Source: Marivita sp.
GTDB lineage: Bacteria; Pseudomonadota; Alphaproteobacteria; Rhodobacterales; Rhodobacteraceae
Direction of reading: 5' to 3'
Assembly: GCF_020055675.1 (NCBI RefSeq)
Contig: NZ_JAIPUS010000020.1
Span: 1-59,015, forward strand
Length of the DNA stretch: 59,015 nt
A model generated the notes under the pieces. It had not been told where the DNA came from and searched no databases. It worked only from the letters and a program-made list of their open reading frames with translations. Made by a program: the position numbers and the translations under genes. Below, in pieces: positions 1 through 8,997 of this stretch (positions within the stretch are counted from its first letter, which is position 1; each line of letters opens with the position of its first letter).

Positions 1-1
1 G

Positions 2-1381
2 ACCAACCATCTCGATATCGAGGCAATCGGCTGGTTGGAAAACGAGCTCAAGCGCACGCGCAAGGGCTTTGTCCTGATCAGCCACGACCGCCGCTTCCTG
101 TCGGAACTCACCCGCGCGACGCTCTGGATCGACCGGGGACAGGTGCGCCGCCAGGAAAAAGGATTCGAGGCCTTCGAGGAATGGCGCGACAAGACCTGGG
201 AAGAAGAAGACATTCAGCGCCACAAGCTCGACCGCAAGATCAAGGCCGAGGCGCGGTGGGCGGTCGAAGGTATCAGCGCAAGACGCAAGCGAAACATGGG
301 CCGCGTCCGCGCGCTGCAAGACTTGAGACAGGATCGCAGCAGCATGACCAAGCGACAGGACACGGCCGCGATGGAGCTTGCCTCGGGCCCAAAATCCGGC
401 CGCAAGGTGATCGAAGCCTCAGGCCTGGCCAAACGCTTTGACGACACGCCCATCGTTCGGGATTTCACGCTCACCGTGCAACGCGGCGACCGCGTGGCCT
501 TTGTCGGACCCAATGGGGTGGGCAAGACCACGCTGATCAAGATGTTGATGGGCGAGATCGAACCGGATGCCGGCACTGTCAAGCTGGGCACGAACCTGGT
601 GCCAGCGGTCTTTGACCAGACCCGCGCGCAACTGAACGGCGATCTGAGCCTGTGGGAAAACCTGACCGGCGATCCCGAGATGCGGGTGTCGGACAAGGCT
701 GATCAGATCATGGTGCGCGGTGCACCAAAGCACGTTGTGGGATATCTCAAGGAGTTTTTGTTCGACGAAGCACAGGCGCGAGCGCCGGTGCGGTCATTGT
801 CGGGCGGTGAAAAGGCGCGGCTTCTGCTGGCCCGGATCATGGCGCGCGAATCGAACCTGCTGGTGCTGGACGAGCCGACAAACGATCTCGATGTCGAAAC
901 GCTCGATCTGTTGCAGGACCTGCTGAGTGACTATGACGGAACCGTTCTGCTCATCAGCCACGACCGGGATTTCCTTGACCGCGTGGCGACGACAACCGTC
1001 GCGATGGAGGGCAACGGCCGGGCCACTGTCTATGCCGGCGGCTGGAGCGATTATCGCGCCCAGCGCGGTCAGGACATGGCGCCGACATCCTCCGCGGCCT
1101 CTGCGCCGAAAGAGGCCGGGACATCAGCCGCCGCGGCGCCCAAGCCGAAATCCGGGCTTAGCTTTACCGAAAAGCACCGGCTTGACGAATTGCCGGCCGA
1201 GATCGACCGCCTGACCGGCGAGATTGCCAAGCTCGAAAAGCTTTTGGCCGATCCCGAGCTGTTCACCCGCGAGCCATTGAAATTCAAGAAGGCGTCCGAA
1301 GCATTGGCGGCCCGGCAGACTGCCTTGACCGAGGCCGAAGACCAATGGCTCGAGCTGACCGAAAAGGCCGAGGCCGGATGA
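2..1381 (+). CDS. uup: ABC-F family ATPase Uup, 5' end outside window
   Basis: Only the C-terminal 459 residues are present; the reading frame is open from base 2. It begins in the first ABC domain (TNHLDIEAIGWLE, then the switch sequence LISHDRRFL) and passes through the basic ABC-F linker (RRKRNMGRVRALQDL). A complete second ABC domain follows, with Walker A GPNGVGKTT, signature LSGGEKARL and Walker B LLVLDEPTNDLD. The last 75 or so residues (from about base 1160) are charged and helical, matching the C-terminal coiled-coil DNA-binding domain that separates Uup from other ABC-F proteins. There are no membrane segments, so it is a soluble nucleotide-dependent ribosome or nucleic-acid factor rather than a transporter. 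Uup is linked to precise transposon excision and ribosome function in E. coli; the role here is inferred from family. Confidence 0.9.
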   Translation, partial: TNHLDIEAIGWLENELKRTRKGFVLISHDRRFLSELTRATLWIDRGQVRRQEKGFEAFEEWRDKTWEEEDIQRHKLDRKIKAEARWAVEGISARRKRNMGRVRALQDLRQDRSSMTKRQDTAAMELASGPKSGRKVIEASGLAKRFDDTPIVRDFTLTVQRGDRVAFVGPNGVGKTTLIKMLMGEIEPDAGTVKLGTNLVPAVFDQTRAQLNGDLSLWENLTGDPEMRVSDKADQIMVRGAPKHVVGYLKEFLFDEAQARAPVRSLSGGEKARLLLARIMARESNLLVLDEPTNDLDVETLDLLQDLLSDYDGTVLLISHDRDFLDRVATTTVAMEGNGRATVYAGGWSDYRAQRGQDMAPTSSAASAPKEAGTSAAAAPKPKSGLSFTEKHRLDELPAEIDRLTGEIAKLEKLLADPELFTREPLKFKKASEALAARQTALTEAEDQWLELTEKAEAG

Positions 1382-1471
1382 TCCTCCGGCATCGGCGGAT
1401 CAGGGGCCAGACCCTTCTGAACGCGTCCGGGCGTTTTGGTCTTTGTCCTGCCGCGCCCTAGGTCGGCCATC

Positions 1472-2575
1472 ATGTCCAGACCAATTTTCATCGGCGCTCG
1501 CATCTATCGCGGATCGAGCTATGGCCCACGCCATCCGCTGTCGATTCCGCGTGTGCCCACCGTGATGGACTTGTGCCGCAGCCTTGGCTGGCTGCCCTCC
1601 GATCAATACCGAACCAGCCCCTGCGCCAAGCCCAGCGCGCTCTTGGGGTTTCACACAGGCGCCTATATCGAGGCGCTGCAAGAGTCCGAAGCGACGCAAC
1701 AGCCGAACCTGCACTATGACCTTGGCACCCTGTCCAACCCGGTCTTTCCCGAGGTTTACCGCCGCCCTGCCACCGCGGCCGGCGGGGGGTTGTTGGCAGC
1801 CGAGAGCGTGAGGCACGGCGGCATCGCCTATAATCCCGGCGGCGGGACGCATCACGGCTTGCCTGATCGTGCCAACGGGTTCTGTTACATCAACGAACCG
1901 GTTCTGACGATCCAGCGCCTGCGCGCGATGGGGCTGGAGCGCATCGCCTATATCGATATCGACGCGCATCACTGCGACGGGGTTGCGGTCGCGTTTCACG
2001 GCTCGGAGGCGGTTCAGATGATCTCTGTCCACGAAGATCGCCGCTGGCCCTTCACCGGCCAGCTGGAGGATGAGGCGGGTGGTGCAGCACTCAATATTCC
2101 CGTTCCGCGCGGATTGAATGATACCGAGTTTGACTTGATCCTCAACGAGGTGATCCTACCCGCAGTGGCGCGGCAAAAGCCCGATGCGATCTATCTGCAA
2201 TGCGGCGCCGATGCCGTGACGGAGGATCCGCTGTCCCGCCTTGGCTTGTCCAATCGGTGCCATGTGCTTACGGTGCAGGCACTGCGCGCCTTGTCCCCCC
2301 GGATGGTCGTGTCGGGCGGTGGCGGCTATAATCCGTGGACGGTCGGCCGGGCGTGGTCCTGTGTCTGGGCAACAATCGCCGGGCACGACATTCCCGATCG
2401 GCTACCTGAGGAGGCCTCGGATATTCTGCGTGCCTTGCGCTGGACCCGGCAGGCCCAGCCGGATGAGGCGCTGCTGACCACCTTGCTGGACAGACCCAGA
2501 GAGGGGCCGATTTCGCAACAGGTGCAAGACGCCGTGGCGCATTTGAAACGACGGTCAGCCAGTCCGGTCGGATAG
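1472..2575 (+). CDS. Histone deacetylase family protein (AcuC-like amidohydrolase)
   Basis: A 367-residue zinc-dependent deacetylase-fold enzyme. The diagnostic motifs are in order: GGGTHHGLPD with the paired active-site histidines, GFCYIN, then YIDIDAHHCDGVA with metal-binding Asp and His, QCGADAV with a metal-binding Asp, and GGGGYNPW near the end. These match class I HDAC and acetoin-utilisation AcuC proteins. The start at 1472 (MSRPIF) is preferred over an in-frame GTG at 1436 because family members begin close to this point. The substrate cannot be read from sequence; acetyl-lysine, acetylpolyamine or another acylamide are all possible. It lies 90 bp after uup and its last 21 bp overlap the end of convergent chpT. 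Confidence 0.88.
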   Translation: MSRPIFIGARIYRGSSYGPRHPLSIPRVPTVMDLCRSLGWLPSDQYRTSPCAKPSALLGFHTGAYIEALQESEATQQPNLHYDLGTLSNPVFPEVYRRPATAAGGGLLAAESVRHGGIAYNPGGGTHHGLPDRANGFCYINEPVLTIQRLRAMGLERIAYIDIDAHHCDGVAVAFHGSEAVQMISVHEDRRWPFTGQLEDEAGGAALNIPVPRGLNDTEFDLILNEVILPAVARQKPDAIYLQCGADAVTEDPLSRLGLSNRCHVLTVQALRALSPRMVVSGGGGYNPWTVGRAWSCVWATIAGHDIPDRLPEEASDILRALRWTRQAQPDEALLTTLLDRPREGPISQQVQDAVAHLKRRSASPVG

Positions 2576-3187
2576 ATCGAGCGTCAGGCTGGCCCACCCC
2601 TGTCCCGACCGAACGGTTATAGCGATGCCGTCGTCCTTGCAAAGCCGTGCAAGCAGGGGAAATTGCACGTCGGCGGGTCGCAGCTTTGACGAATCACCGG
2701 AGAATGCGCCCTTTGCCAAAAGGGTCCAATATGGCCCATCCGTCTGGACGGTGTCGGCCTGGGCCGTTGTCACGAGGCGTCCCGGCTCTGTCGTAACCTG
2801 GATTTGCCCGCCTTGGGGCAGCGCGTTTTCCAGGCAAAGAACCGACAGGTAGCCAAACTGCGTCACATCGCGTCCGAGGCTTTCTGTGATCGGCCAGCTG
2901 GTCATGATGCGTGTGCCCGCATAGTGGTCGGCCAGCGTTTTCTGCACCTCTGCTGCCCCGATCGGATAGGTGTCCCCCGCATTGCCAAAGGCGATGCGGA
3001 AGAACCGGATCCGCGCCGTTGCGTTATCGCAGCTTTGCTGGATCAGTGACAGCTCCGGCCCGCCCGGTGCCATGCCGGCCATCCCGGCCAATTCCAGGCC
3101 ATTGGAAATCGCGCCAATCGGGTTGATAAGGTCATGACAAATCCGAGATCCGATCAATGCAGCAAGTGAAGACCTGTCATGTTGCAC
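2555..3187 (-). CDS. chpT: Histidine phosphotransferase ChpT
   Basis: A 210-residue protein of the HPTransfase (DUF2328) family. It has a DHp-like N-terminus with the phospho-accepting site in SRICHDLINPIGAISNG (His18), followed by a degenerate ATPase-like C-terminal domain without nucleotide-binding boxes. In alphaproteobacteria ChpT takes phosphate from CckA and passes it to CtrA (and CpdR). A strong cckA gene lies about 22 kb away in this window, which agrees with the assignment. The start is GTG at 3187, with a GGAGG motif five bases upstream. It is transcribed divergently from the DUF3553 gene, with 33 bp between start codons, so their promoters must overlap the neighbouring gene. The 3' end overlaps the deacetylase gene by 21 bp. 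Confidence 0.85.
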   Translation of the reverse strand: MQHDRSSLAALIGSRICHDLINPIGAISNGLELAGMAGMAPGGPELSLIQQSCDNATARIRFFRIAFGNAGDTYPIGAAEVQKTLADHYAGTRIMTSWPITESLGRDVTQFGYLSVLCLENALPQGGQIQVTTEPGRLVTTAQADTVQTDGPYWTLLAKGAFSGDSSKLRPADVQFPLLARLCKDDGIAITVRSGQGWASLTLDLSDRTG

Positions 3188-3220
3188 TATGTCCTCCAGT
3201 AAGCAGCAAGGAGCCCGCTT

Positions 3221-3403
3221 ATGTCTGATATGAATGGTCTTTTGGAGCCCGGGTCATTGGTCCGCCACCCGGAACAGCCTGACTGGGGTGTCGGGCAGGT
3301 CCAGTCCAACATCGGCGACACGATCACCGTGAATTTCCGTGAGGCGGGTAAAGTTGTGATAGATGGCTCCCGTATTGAATTAATGCCGGTGTTCGAAGAA
3401 TAG
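3221..3403 (+). CDS. DUF3553 family small protein
   Basis: A 60-residue protein with a clear AAGGAG ribosome-binding site at 3208-3213, seven bases before the ATG. It consists almost entirely of one compact beta-rich unit (GSLVRHPEQPDWGVGQVQS, then ITVNFREAGKVVID), recognisable as DUF3553. Similar GxVxHPxxPxWGxG modules resemble small SH3-like or CarD-like barrels, so binding to nucleic acid or RNA polymerase is conceivable, but no function is established. Divergent from chpT at very short distance. Confidence 0.85.
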   Translation: MSDMNGLLEPGSLVRHPEQPDWGVGQVQSNIGDTITVNFREAGKVVIDGSRIELMPVFEE

Positions 3404-3439
3404 CATTTCAACCAAAGGTTGATAAATGCTTAATCCAAG

Positions 3440-3459
3440 CCAAAATACGCGCATTTTGG
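3440..3459. repeat. 20-bp inverted repeat between DUF3553 gene and olsB
   Basis: CCAAAAT and ATTTTGG form a perfect 7-bp inverted repeat around ACGCGC. A smaller one, CAACC-aaa-GGTTG, precedes it at 3409-3421. It lacks the T-run of an intrinsic terminator. It could be an operator for the olsBA promoter or a transcript-end hairpin for the DUF3553 gene. No Pho box is visible in this 125-bp gap. Confidence 0.45.
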
Positions 3460-3528
3460 TCAGCTCCGATGTCGTTGCGCGTCAACCGCGCTGCGATTAC
3501 TGTGGTCTAGAAGGAGGTTGGCAGCTCC

Positions 3529-4302
3529 ATGCTACAGACGGCCCCCCCATTTCACGTGTCATTGGCGCGGACTGATGCTGACATTCGCGCGGCGCAGAGG
3601 CTGCGCTATGATGTGTTCGTGACCGAACTGGGCGGCGATGGGGCCGGTGTGGATCATGGGCGACGGATCGAAACGGACAGGTTCGATGCGTTTGCCGATC
3701 ATCTGGTGTTGCGCGATCTGCGCGCACCGGACCCTGACACCGACGGCATTGTCGGTGTCTATCGCCTCATGACAGCCGAACATGCTGCCGAGGCGGGGCA
3801 GTTTTATTCGGCGGATGAGTTCGATCTGTCCCCGCTGCACGCCAGCGGCCGCACATTGCTTGAGCTGGGGCGATCCTGTCTGCATCCGGACCACCGGGGC
3901 GGCGTCGCGCTGCGCAGTCTGTGGCAGGGATTGGCAGAATATGTGGTGGAAAAAAACATCGATCTTCTGTTCGGCACGGCCAGCTTTCATGGTACCGATA
4001 CGGAACGTCTGCTCAACCCGGTGTCGCATCTGCACGCCGCTTATCTTGCCCCGCCGGATTTGCGCGTGACATCGAAGATGCCGCAGGACATGGCTTTGCT
4101 TCCCCCCGCGAAGGTCGACCGCAAGGCCGCGATGCGCGACACGCCGGCGTTGATCAAATCCTACCTTAAGCTGGGAGGCGCGATCGGGCAGGGGGTGTTT
4201 GTCGATCACGCCTTCAACACGACCGATCTCTGCCTGATCCTCGATGCGGCACGGCTTGATCCCGCTGATCCGCTGCGCCGCCCGGCGCGCGCCGCACGAT
4301 GA
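3529..4302 (+). CDS. olsB: L-ornithine N(alpha)-acyltransferase OlsB
   Basis: A 257-residue GNAT-fold N-acyltransferase of the OlsB/hemolysin-like family. It has the motifs AAQRLRYDVFVTELG near the N-terminus, LELGRSCLHPDHRGG in the middle and LLFGTASFHGTD. OlsB transfers a 3-hydroxyacyl group from acyl carrier protein to the alpha-amino group of ornithine, making lyso-ornithine lipid at the cytoplasmic membrane. The ATG at 3529 follows a GGAGG at 3511-3515. The stop codon overlaps the start of the next gene in an ATGA arrangement, so the two acyltransferases should be translated together. The partner downstream is the O-acyltransferase expected for the second step. Confidence 0.88.
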   Translation: MLQTAPPFHVSLARTDADIRAAQRLRYDVFVTELGGDGAGVDHGRRIETDRFDAFADHLVLRDLRAPDPDTDGIVGVYRLMTAEHAAEAGQFYSADEFDLSPLHASGRTLLELGRSCLHPDHRGGVALRSLWQGLAEYVVEKNIDLLFGTASFHGTDTERLLNPVSHLHAAYLAPPDLRVTSKMPQDMALLPPAKVDRKAAMRDTPALIKSYLKLGGAIGQGVFVDHAFNTTDLCLILDAARLDPADPLRRPARAAR

Positions 4303-5126
4303 GCCCGACATGGGACAGTGACGAGCCGATAGAAGCCGAGCGCATCTCGGTTCCCGGTTGGCTGCGGGTGATCCTGCGCGGGCTGGCCCTCGGCACCGTG
4401 TTGTTCGGGGGTCTGCTGGTGCTGCTGCTGGTGCGACTGGTCGAGCGTCCTCTTTCGGGGGTTGATCGTCCTGTCACGCCCTACATCACCCAAGGCGTGT
4501 GCCGGACAGCCCTGTTTATCCTCGGGATGCGGCTGCTGGTGCGCGGGCCGCGCCTTCGGGTGCGCGGTGCCGTTGTTGCCAATCACAGCTCGTGGCTTGA
4601 CATCTTTGCCCTGAATGCCCGCAAGAATGTCTATTTCGTTTCCAAATCCGAAGTGGCGTCATGGCCCGGAATCGGGTGGCTTGCCCGCGCCACCGGTACG
4701 GTCTTCATCCGGCGCGACCCGCGAGACGTGAAGGCGCAGGTGGCACTTTTCGAAGAGCGCCTGAGGCATGGCCACCGGCTGTTGTTCTTTCCGGAGGGCA
4801 CCTCGTCGGATACGGTTCGTGTCTTGCCGTTCAAACCCACGCTCTTTGCGCCGTTTTTCGGTGATGCGCTGATCCATGAAATGCGCGTTCAAGCCGTGAC
4901 CGTGATCTATCACCCGCCCGAGGGCAAGGATCCACGGTTTTACGGCTGGTGGGGAGAGATGGGCTTTGGCGAACACCTGATCAAGGTGCTGGCGCAACAT
5001 CCGCAAGGCAAGATCGAACTCGTGTATCATGAGCCAGTGCGCATCGACGCATTCCCCAACCGGAAAACGCTGGCCCGCAAGCTGGAAGAACAGGTGAGAT
5101 CGCATCATTCCCGACTTTGCGAGTGA
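4299..5126 (+). CDS. olsA: Lyso-ornithine lipid O-acyltransferase OlsA (PlsC family)
   Basis: A 275-residue membrane acyltransferase. A hydrophobic segment (about residues 20-45) is followed by the acyltransferase motif NHSSWLD (His-x4-Asp) and FPEGTSSD, the glycerolphosphate-acyltransferase signature. General 1-acylglycerol-3-phosphate acyltransferases (PlsC) share these motifs. The four-base overlap with olsB argues for OlsA, which esterifies the 3-hydroxyl of lyso-ornithine lipid to finish the lipid. Ornithine lipids contain no phosphorus and commonly rise under phosphate limitation. It faces gyrA convergently across a long non-coding stretch. Confidence 0.88.
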   Translation: MSPTWDSDEPIEAERISVPGWLRVILRGLALGTVLFGGLLVLLLVRLVERPLSGVDRPVTPYITQGVCRTALFILGMRLLVRGPRLRVRGAVVANHSSWLDIFALNARKNVYFVSKSEVASWPGIGWLARATGTVFIRRDPRDVKAQVALFEERLRHGHRLLFFPEGTSSDTVRVLPFKPTLFAPFFGDALIHEMRVQAVTVIYHPPEGKDPRFYGWWGEMGFGEHLIKVLAQHPQGKIELVYHEPVRIDAFPNRKTLARKLEEQVRSHHSRLCE

Positions 5127-5735
5127 AGTCCGTTGGCGCGTAAACGGCACCCTGCTGCAAATTTACCCAGTCTGAAAACCGGGGACGGGTGTCACAGGTC
5201 GCAGCCATCGGTATGCCAAGGGCCAAGGGCCAAGGGAAGGCGCAGCTCTTCAAGGATGTGCAATACCGAGAACGCCGCGAAACAGCCCGGCGCATCACCT
5301 GTGCAACACGCCGGGCTTGATATGAAAAACTGCGGCACAGATGGATCAGGACCACCTTGGGCGCCGATAAATTTTTTTGTGCAAATTCAGAGCACTCGTT
5401 ACCCGTACGCACCGGCACAGGCGGCAGAAAATGCCAAGTTGGGAATTTGATGTGTCCGGTGCGATACCGTCTATTCTATTGTCCTTCTGAAGGAGCCTGT
5501 CCTGTCGGCGAACAACGGGTTTGACTGACGTCAGTGGCACGACCTTGGACCTTGGGTCGAATCCGAGGACCTTCGTAGGCCATGACATCGCTCAGCGCCG
5601 TTTCTGCGTCGCATCATCGTATAAACGAATCGCGTAACGGTTTCGCAAAAGCCAAAAAGCGGCGCGACCAACAGGGCCGCGCCGCTCTTTCATCTTGCGA
5701 CACCAGGGGCTTGCAGTCCGCGGCCGATCCTGTGT
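5127..5735. other. 609-bp non-coding gap between convergent olsA and gyrA
   Basis: I see no convincing gene: the open frames here have no family features and poor composition. Contents are a tandem 7-mer GCCAAGG repeated three times at 5215-5235, a 9-bp GC stem (AGCCCGGCG with CGCCGGGCT) at 5284-5317, and a run of seven T at about 5371-5377 not directly behind a stem. The gyrA terminator lies at 5658-5686. The gap is unusually long for this otherwise compact region. Confidence 0.6.
5658..5686 (-). terminator. Intrinsic terminator of gyrA
   Basis: A 9-bp perfect stem (AGCGGCGCG with CGCGCCGCT) lies about 50 bp after the gyrA stop. Read on the minus strand, it is followed at once by a T-rich stretch (TTTTTGGCTTTTG). 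Confidence 0.8.
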
Positions 5736-8471
5736 TTACTCGTTGTCGGGCAGGTCCTCGTCTGCCTGATCGGCGATCCATGCGACCGAAACCACGACTT
5801 CGTCGGCCCCGGTGTTGAACACCTTCACGCCGCCTGCATTGCGGGAACGGAAGGAAATCCCGTCCACCGGCACCCGGATCGATTGTCCGCGCGAGGTTGC
5901 AAGCATGATCTGGTCGTCCATATCCACCGGGAATGACGCCACGATGGCCCCGGCACGCAGCCCTTTATCGATGGCCTGCACGCCTTGGCCACCACGCCCG
6001 CGCACGGGGTAGTCATGCGATGAAGACAGCTTGCCCGCGCCCTTGGCGGTGATCGTCAGGATCAGATTTTCCGCTGCCGACATCTCGGCATAGCGGTCCT
6101 GGGTGATGGCGCCGGGGGCCATTGCCTCCTCGTCGTCCTCGGACTCGGCATCGTCGGCCAGCCCGGCCACGGCCCGGCGCATCTTGAGATAAGCGGCCCG
6201 CTCTGCCGGATCGGCCTCGAAGTGGCGGATCACGGCCATGCTCACCACGCGGTCGCCGTTGTTGAGACGAATGCCCCTGACACCTGTGGACTTGCGGCCC
6301 TTGAAGACGCGGACAGCGGTGGTCGGGAAACGGATGGCGCGGCCCGAGTCGGTGACAAGCATCACGTCGTCGTCTTCGGACGCGATCCGCGCGTTGACCA
6401 GTTCCACACCCTCGGGCAGGTCCATCGCGATCTTGCCGTTGCGCATCACGTTGGTGAAATCCGACAGCGCGTTACGCCGCACGTCGCCCGCACTGGTGGC
6501 GAAGACGATCTGCAAGTCATCCCAATCGGTCTCGTCCCGGTCTACCGGCATGATCGCGGCAATCGACACGCCGGTCGGGATCGGCAGGATGTTGACGATG
6601 GCCTTGCCCTTGGAGGTGCGCCCGCCCTGCGGCAGGCGCCACGTCTTGAGCTTGTAGACCATGCCCTCGGTGGTGAAGAACAACAGCTGCGTGTGGGTGT
6701 TGGCGACGAACAGCGTGGTGACGACGTCGTCATCCTTGGTCGACATGCCCGACAGCCCCTTGCCGCCACGCTTTTGCGCGCGGAAATCGGCGAGCGGCGT
6801 GCGCTTGATATAGCCGGTCTGTGTGACCGTCACGACCATGTCCTCGCGTTCGATCAGGTCCTCGTCTTCCATGTCGCCGGACCAGTCGACGATCTCGGTG
6901 CGGCGCGGCACAGCGAACTGGTCGCGGACTTCGCGCAGTTCATCGGCAATGATCCCCATGATCCGGTCACGCGACCCCAGGATTTCGAGGTATTCACGGA
7001 TTTTGCCGGCCAGCTCTTCCAACTCATCGGTGACTTCCTTGACACCGATCTGGGTCAGGCGTTGCAGGCGCAATTCCAGGATGGCGCGGGCCTGTGCCTC
7101 GGACAGGTTATAGGTGCCGTCCTCGTTGGCGGTGTGGGTCGGATCATCGATCAGCGCGATATAGGGCAGGATATCCTTGGCGGGCCATTTTCGGGTCATC
7201 AACCGCTGGCGCGCCTCTGCTGCATCGGCCGAAGACCGGATGGTCTGAACCACCTCGTCGATATTGGTGACCGCCACGGCGAGGCCGCACAGGATGTGGC
7301 TCCGCTCGCGTGCTTTTCGCAGCAAATACGCGGTCCGTCGCGCAACGACGTCCTCACGAAAATCGATGAACGCGGTCAGGAAGCGGCGCAGCGTCAACTG
7401 TTCGGGCCGCCCACCGTTCAGCGCCAGCATGTTGCAGCCAAAGGAGGTTTGCATCGGGGTGAAGCGGAACAACTGGTTCAACACCACTTCGGCGGTTGCA
7501 TCGCGCTTGAGTTCGACCACCACGCGCACACCATTGCGGTCGGATTCGTCCTGAACGTGCGCGATCCCTTCGATCCGCTTTTCGCGGGCGGATTCGGCGA
7601 TCCGTTCGATCATGGTGGACTTGTTCACCTGGTAGGGAATTTCGTCGATGACGATCGCCCAACGATCCTTGCGGATTTCTTCAACCCGCGTCTCGGACCG
7701 GATGATCACCGAGCCGCGCCCCTCAAGATATGCCTTGCGCGCGCCCGAGCGGCCCAACATGAGTCCGCCTGTCGGGAAATCAGGGCCGGGGACGTACTGG
7801 ATCAATTGCTCCGAACTCAGGTCCGGCTCCTCGATCAGGGCCAGACAGGCCTCCACAACCTCGCCCAGGTTATGCGGCGGGATATTTGTGGCCATGCCCA
7901 CGGCAATGCCGCCCGCACCGTTGACCAGCATGTTGGGAAACCGTGCCGGAAGAACCGTCGGTTCCTTGTCCTTGCCGTCGTAATTGTCCTGGAAATCGAC
8001 CGTGTCCTTGTCGATATCCGCGAGCAGGAAGCTGGCGGGCTTGTCCATGCGCACTTCCGTATAGCGCATGGCGGCGGCGTTATCACCATCCATGGACCCG
8101 AAATTGCCCTGGCCATCCAGAAGCGGCAGCGACATGGAAAAGTCTTGCGCCATCCGCACAAGCGCATCGTAGATCGCGCTGTCGCCATGCGGGTGGTACC
8201 GCCCCATGACGTCGCCCACCGGACGCGCTGATTTGCGGTACGGTTTGTCGTGGCTGTTGCCGGATTCGTGCATGGCGTAGAGGATTCGCCGGTGCACCGG
8301 TTTCAGACCGTCGCGCAGGTCCGGGATCGCACGGCTGACGATCACGCTCATCGCGTAATCCAGGTAAGACGACTTCATCTCGTCCGTGATCGATATTTGC
8401 GGCCCATCGTGGCGCGGACGTTCAGGCGGCATATCTTCAGTGTTTTCAGGGGGTTCTGGCGTGTCGCTCAC
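5736..8471 (-). CDS. gyrA: DNA gyrase subunit A
   Basis: A 911-residue type II topoisomerase subunit. It introduces negative supercoils together with GyrB. The N-terminal breakage-reunion domain includes [17 protein letters not shown] and the quinolone-determining region [17 protein letters not shown]. Ser98 and Asp102, equivalent to the E. coli resistance positions 83 and 87, are wild type. The catalytic tyrosine is in [10 protein letters not shown] (Tyr137). The C-terminal half carries the GyrA box QKRGGKG, which distinguishes gyrase from topoisomerase IV ParC, followed by the beta-pinwheel repeats and an acidic tail. The start codon is GTG at 8471 with only a weak ribosome-binding site. 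It is a single-gene unit, divergent from the Usg-family gene and ending at a strong terminator. Confidence 0.97.
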   Translation of the reverse strand: MSDTPEPPENTEDMPPERPRHDGPQISITDEMKSSYLDYAMSVIVSRAIPDLRDGLKPVHRRILYAMHESGNSHDKPYRKSARPVGDVMGRYHPHGDSAIYDALVRMAQDFSMSLPLLDGQGNFGSMDGDNAAAMRYTEVRMDKPASFLLADIDKDTVDFQDNYDGKDKEPTVLPARFPNMLVNGAGGIAVGMATNIPPHNLGEVVEACLALIEEPDLSSEQLIQYVPGPDFPTGGLMLGRSGARKAYLEGRGSVIIRSETRVEEIRKDRWAIVIDEIPYQVNKSTMIERIAESAREKRIEGIAHVQDESDRNGVRVVVELKRDATAEVVLNQLFRFTPMQTSFGCNMLALNGGRPEQLTLRRFLTAFIDFREDVVARRTAYLLRKARERSHILCGLAVAVTNIDEVVQTIRSSADAAEARQRLMTRKWPAKDILPYIALIDDPTHTANEDGTYNLSEAQARAILELRLQRLTQIGVKEVTDELEELAGKIREYLEILGSRDRIMGIIADELREVRDQFAVPRRTEIVDWSGDMEDEDLIEREDMVVTVTQTGYIKRTPLADFRAQKRGGKGLSGMSTKDDDVVTTLFVANTHTQLLFFTTEGMVYKLKTWRLPQGGRTSKGKAIVNILPIPTGVSIAAIMPVDRDETDWDDLQIVFATSAGDVRRNALSDFTNVMRNGKIAMDLPEGVELVNARIASEDDDVMLVTDSGRAIRFPTTAVRVFKGRKSTGVRGIRLNNGDRVVSMAVIRHFEADPAERAAYLKMRRAVAGLADDAESEDDEEAMAPGAITQDRYAEMSAAENLILTITAKGAGKLSSSHDYPVRGRGGQGVQAIDKGLRAGAIVASFPVDMDDQIMLATSRGQSIRVPVDGISFRSRNAGGVKVFNTGADEVVVSVAWIADQADEDLPDNE

Positions 8472-8675
8472 GGGGATAGCCTGCTGTCTGGATGTCTATA
8501 TTTTGTTGGGATAACACATATCAGAGACAGGATGTAGCCTGCAATCCACTTGAAGATTTTCGTGGCAAAGAGCGATTGGCACTCACCACTCAAGATGGCC
8601 AACATGTTGTTTTTGTTGAAAAGTAACGAATCTGTGGCAAGATTTCCAACATAACAATAATCGCATGAGGTTTGC

Positions 8676-8948
8676 ATGTCGGAAATGAGCGAAACCGAAT
8701 TGATGCTGCGGGGCTACGGGCTGACCACCGCGCAATTCTATTACCGGATGCCGGATTACCGGAATGTCCTGAACACGTTTGTCTGGCAGGACTATGATCT
8801 GGCCCCCGATCATCCCAAGCTGTTCGAATTCATCGAATTCTGGCAAGACACGATCGAAGGCCCGTTGCACTCGGTGCAATACACGCATCGCAAGATGCTG
8901 TCCTCGGGTGAATGGCAGAACATGGTTGGTGAGTTCACCTATCATTGA
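8676..8948 (+). CDS. Usg family protein
   Basis: A 90-residue protein recognisable as the alphaproteobacterial Usg family (features: TELMLRGYGLTTAQFYYRMPD and LLDLAP-like centre, here WQDYDLAPDHPKL, then WQDTIEGPLHSV). It is rich in aromatic residues and has no membrane segment or signal peptide. The function of the family is not known. The ATG has an ATGAGG motif upstream. The 204-bp gap to gyrA must hold promoters for both divergent genes. A stem-loop follows the stop. Confidence 0.85.
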   Translation: MSEMSETELMLRGYGLTTAQFYYRMPDYRNVLNTFVWQDYDLAPDHPKLFEFIEFWQDTIEGPLHSVQYTHRKMLSSGEWQNMVGEFTYH

Positions 8949-8954
8949 CACCGC

Positions 8955-8982
8955 GTGCGAGCGCCGTTTCTGGCGTTCGCAC
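8955..8982. terminator. Bidirectional stem-loop between Usg gene and M32 peptidase gene
   Basis: GTGCGAGCGCC pairs with GGCGTTCGCAC (11 bp with one G-T pair) around a 6-base loop, placed between two convergent genes. There is no T-run on either side, so this is a probable but weak terminator or an mRNA-end stabilising hairpin. Confidence 0.55.
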
Positions 8983-8997
8983 AAAGCGGCGCGGGTC

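Noticed and set aside
3423-3437. CtrA box in front of olsB (TTGA-N7-TTAA)
   Set aside because: One core mismatch and no functional link; probably chance in AT-rich spacer.
5215-5235. Three tandem GCCAAGG units as a CRISPR or VNTR array
   Set aside because: Only three 7-base units without spacers; too short to be more than a minor tandem repeat.
5133-5450. 105-codon open frame after olsA
   Set aside because: No recognisable features, poor ribosome-binding site and proline/serine-rich low-quality composition.
6222-8231. 669-codon open frame on the plus strand opposite gyrA
   Set aside because: Antisense shadow of a highly conserved GC-rich gene; no domain features and no start signal.
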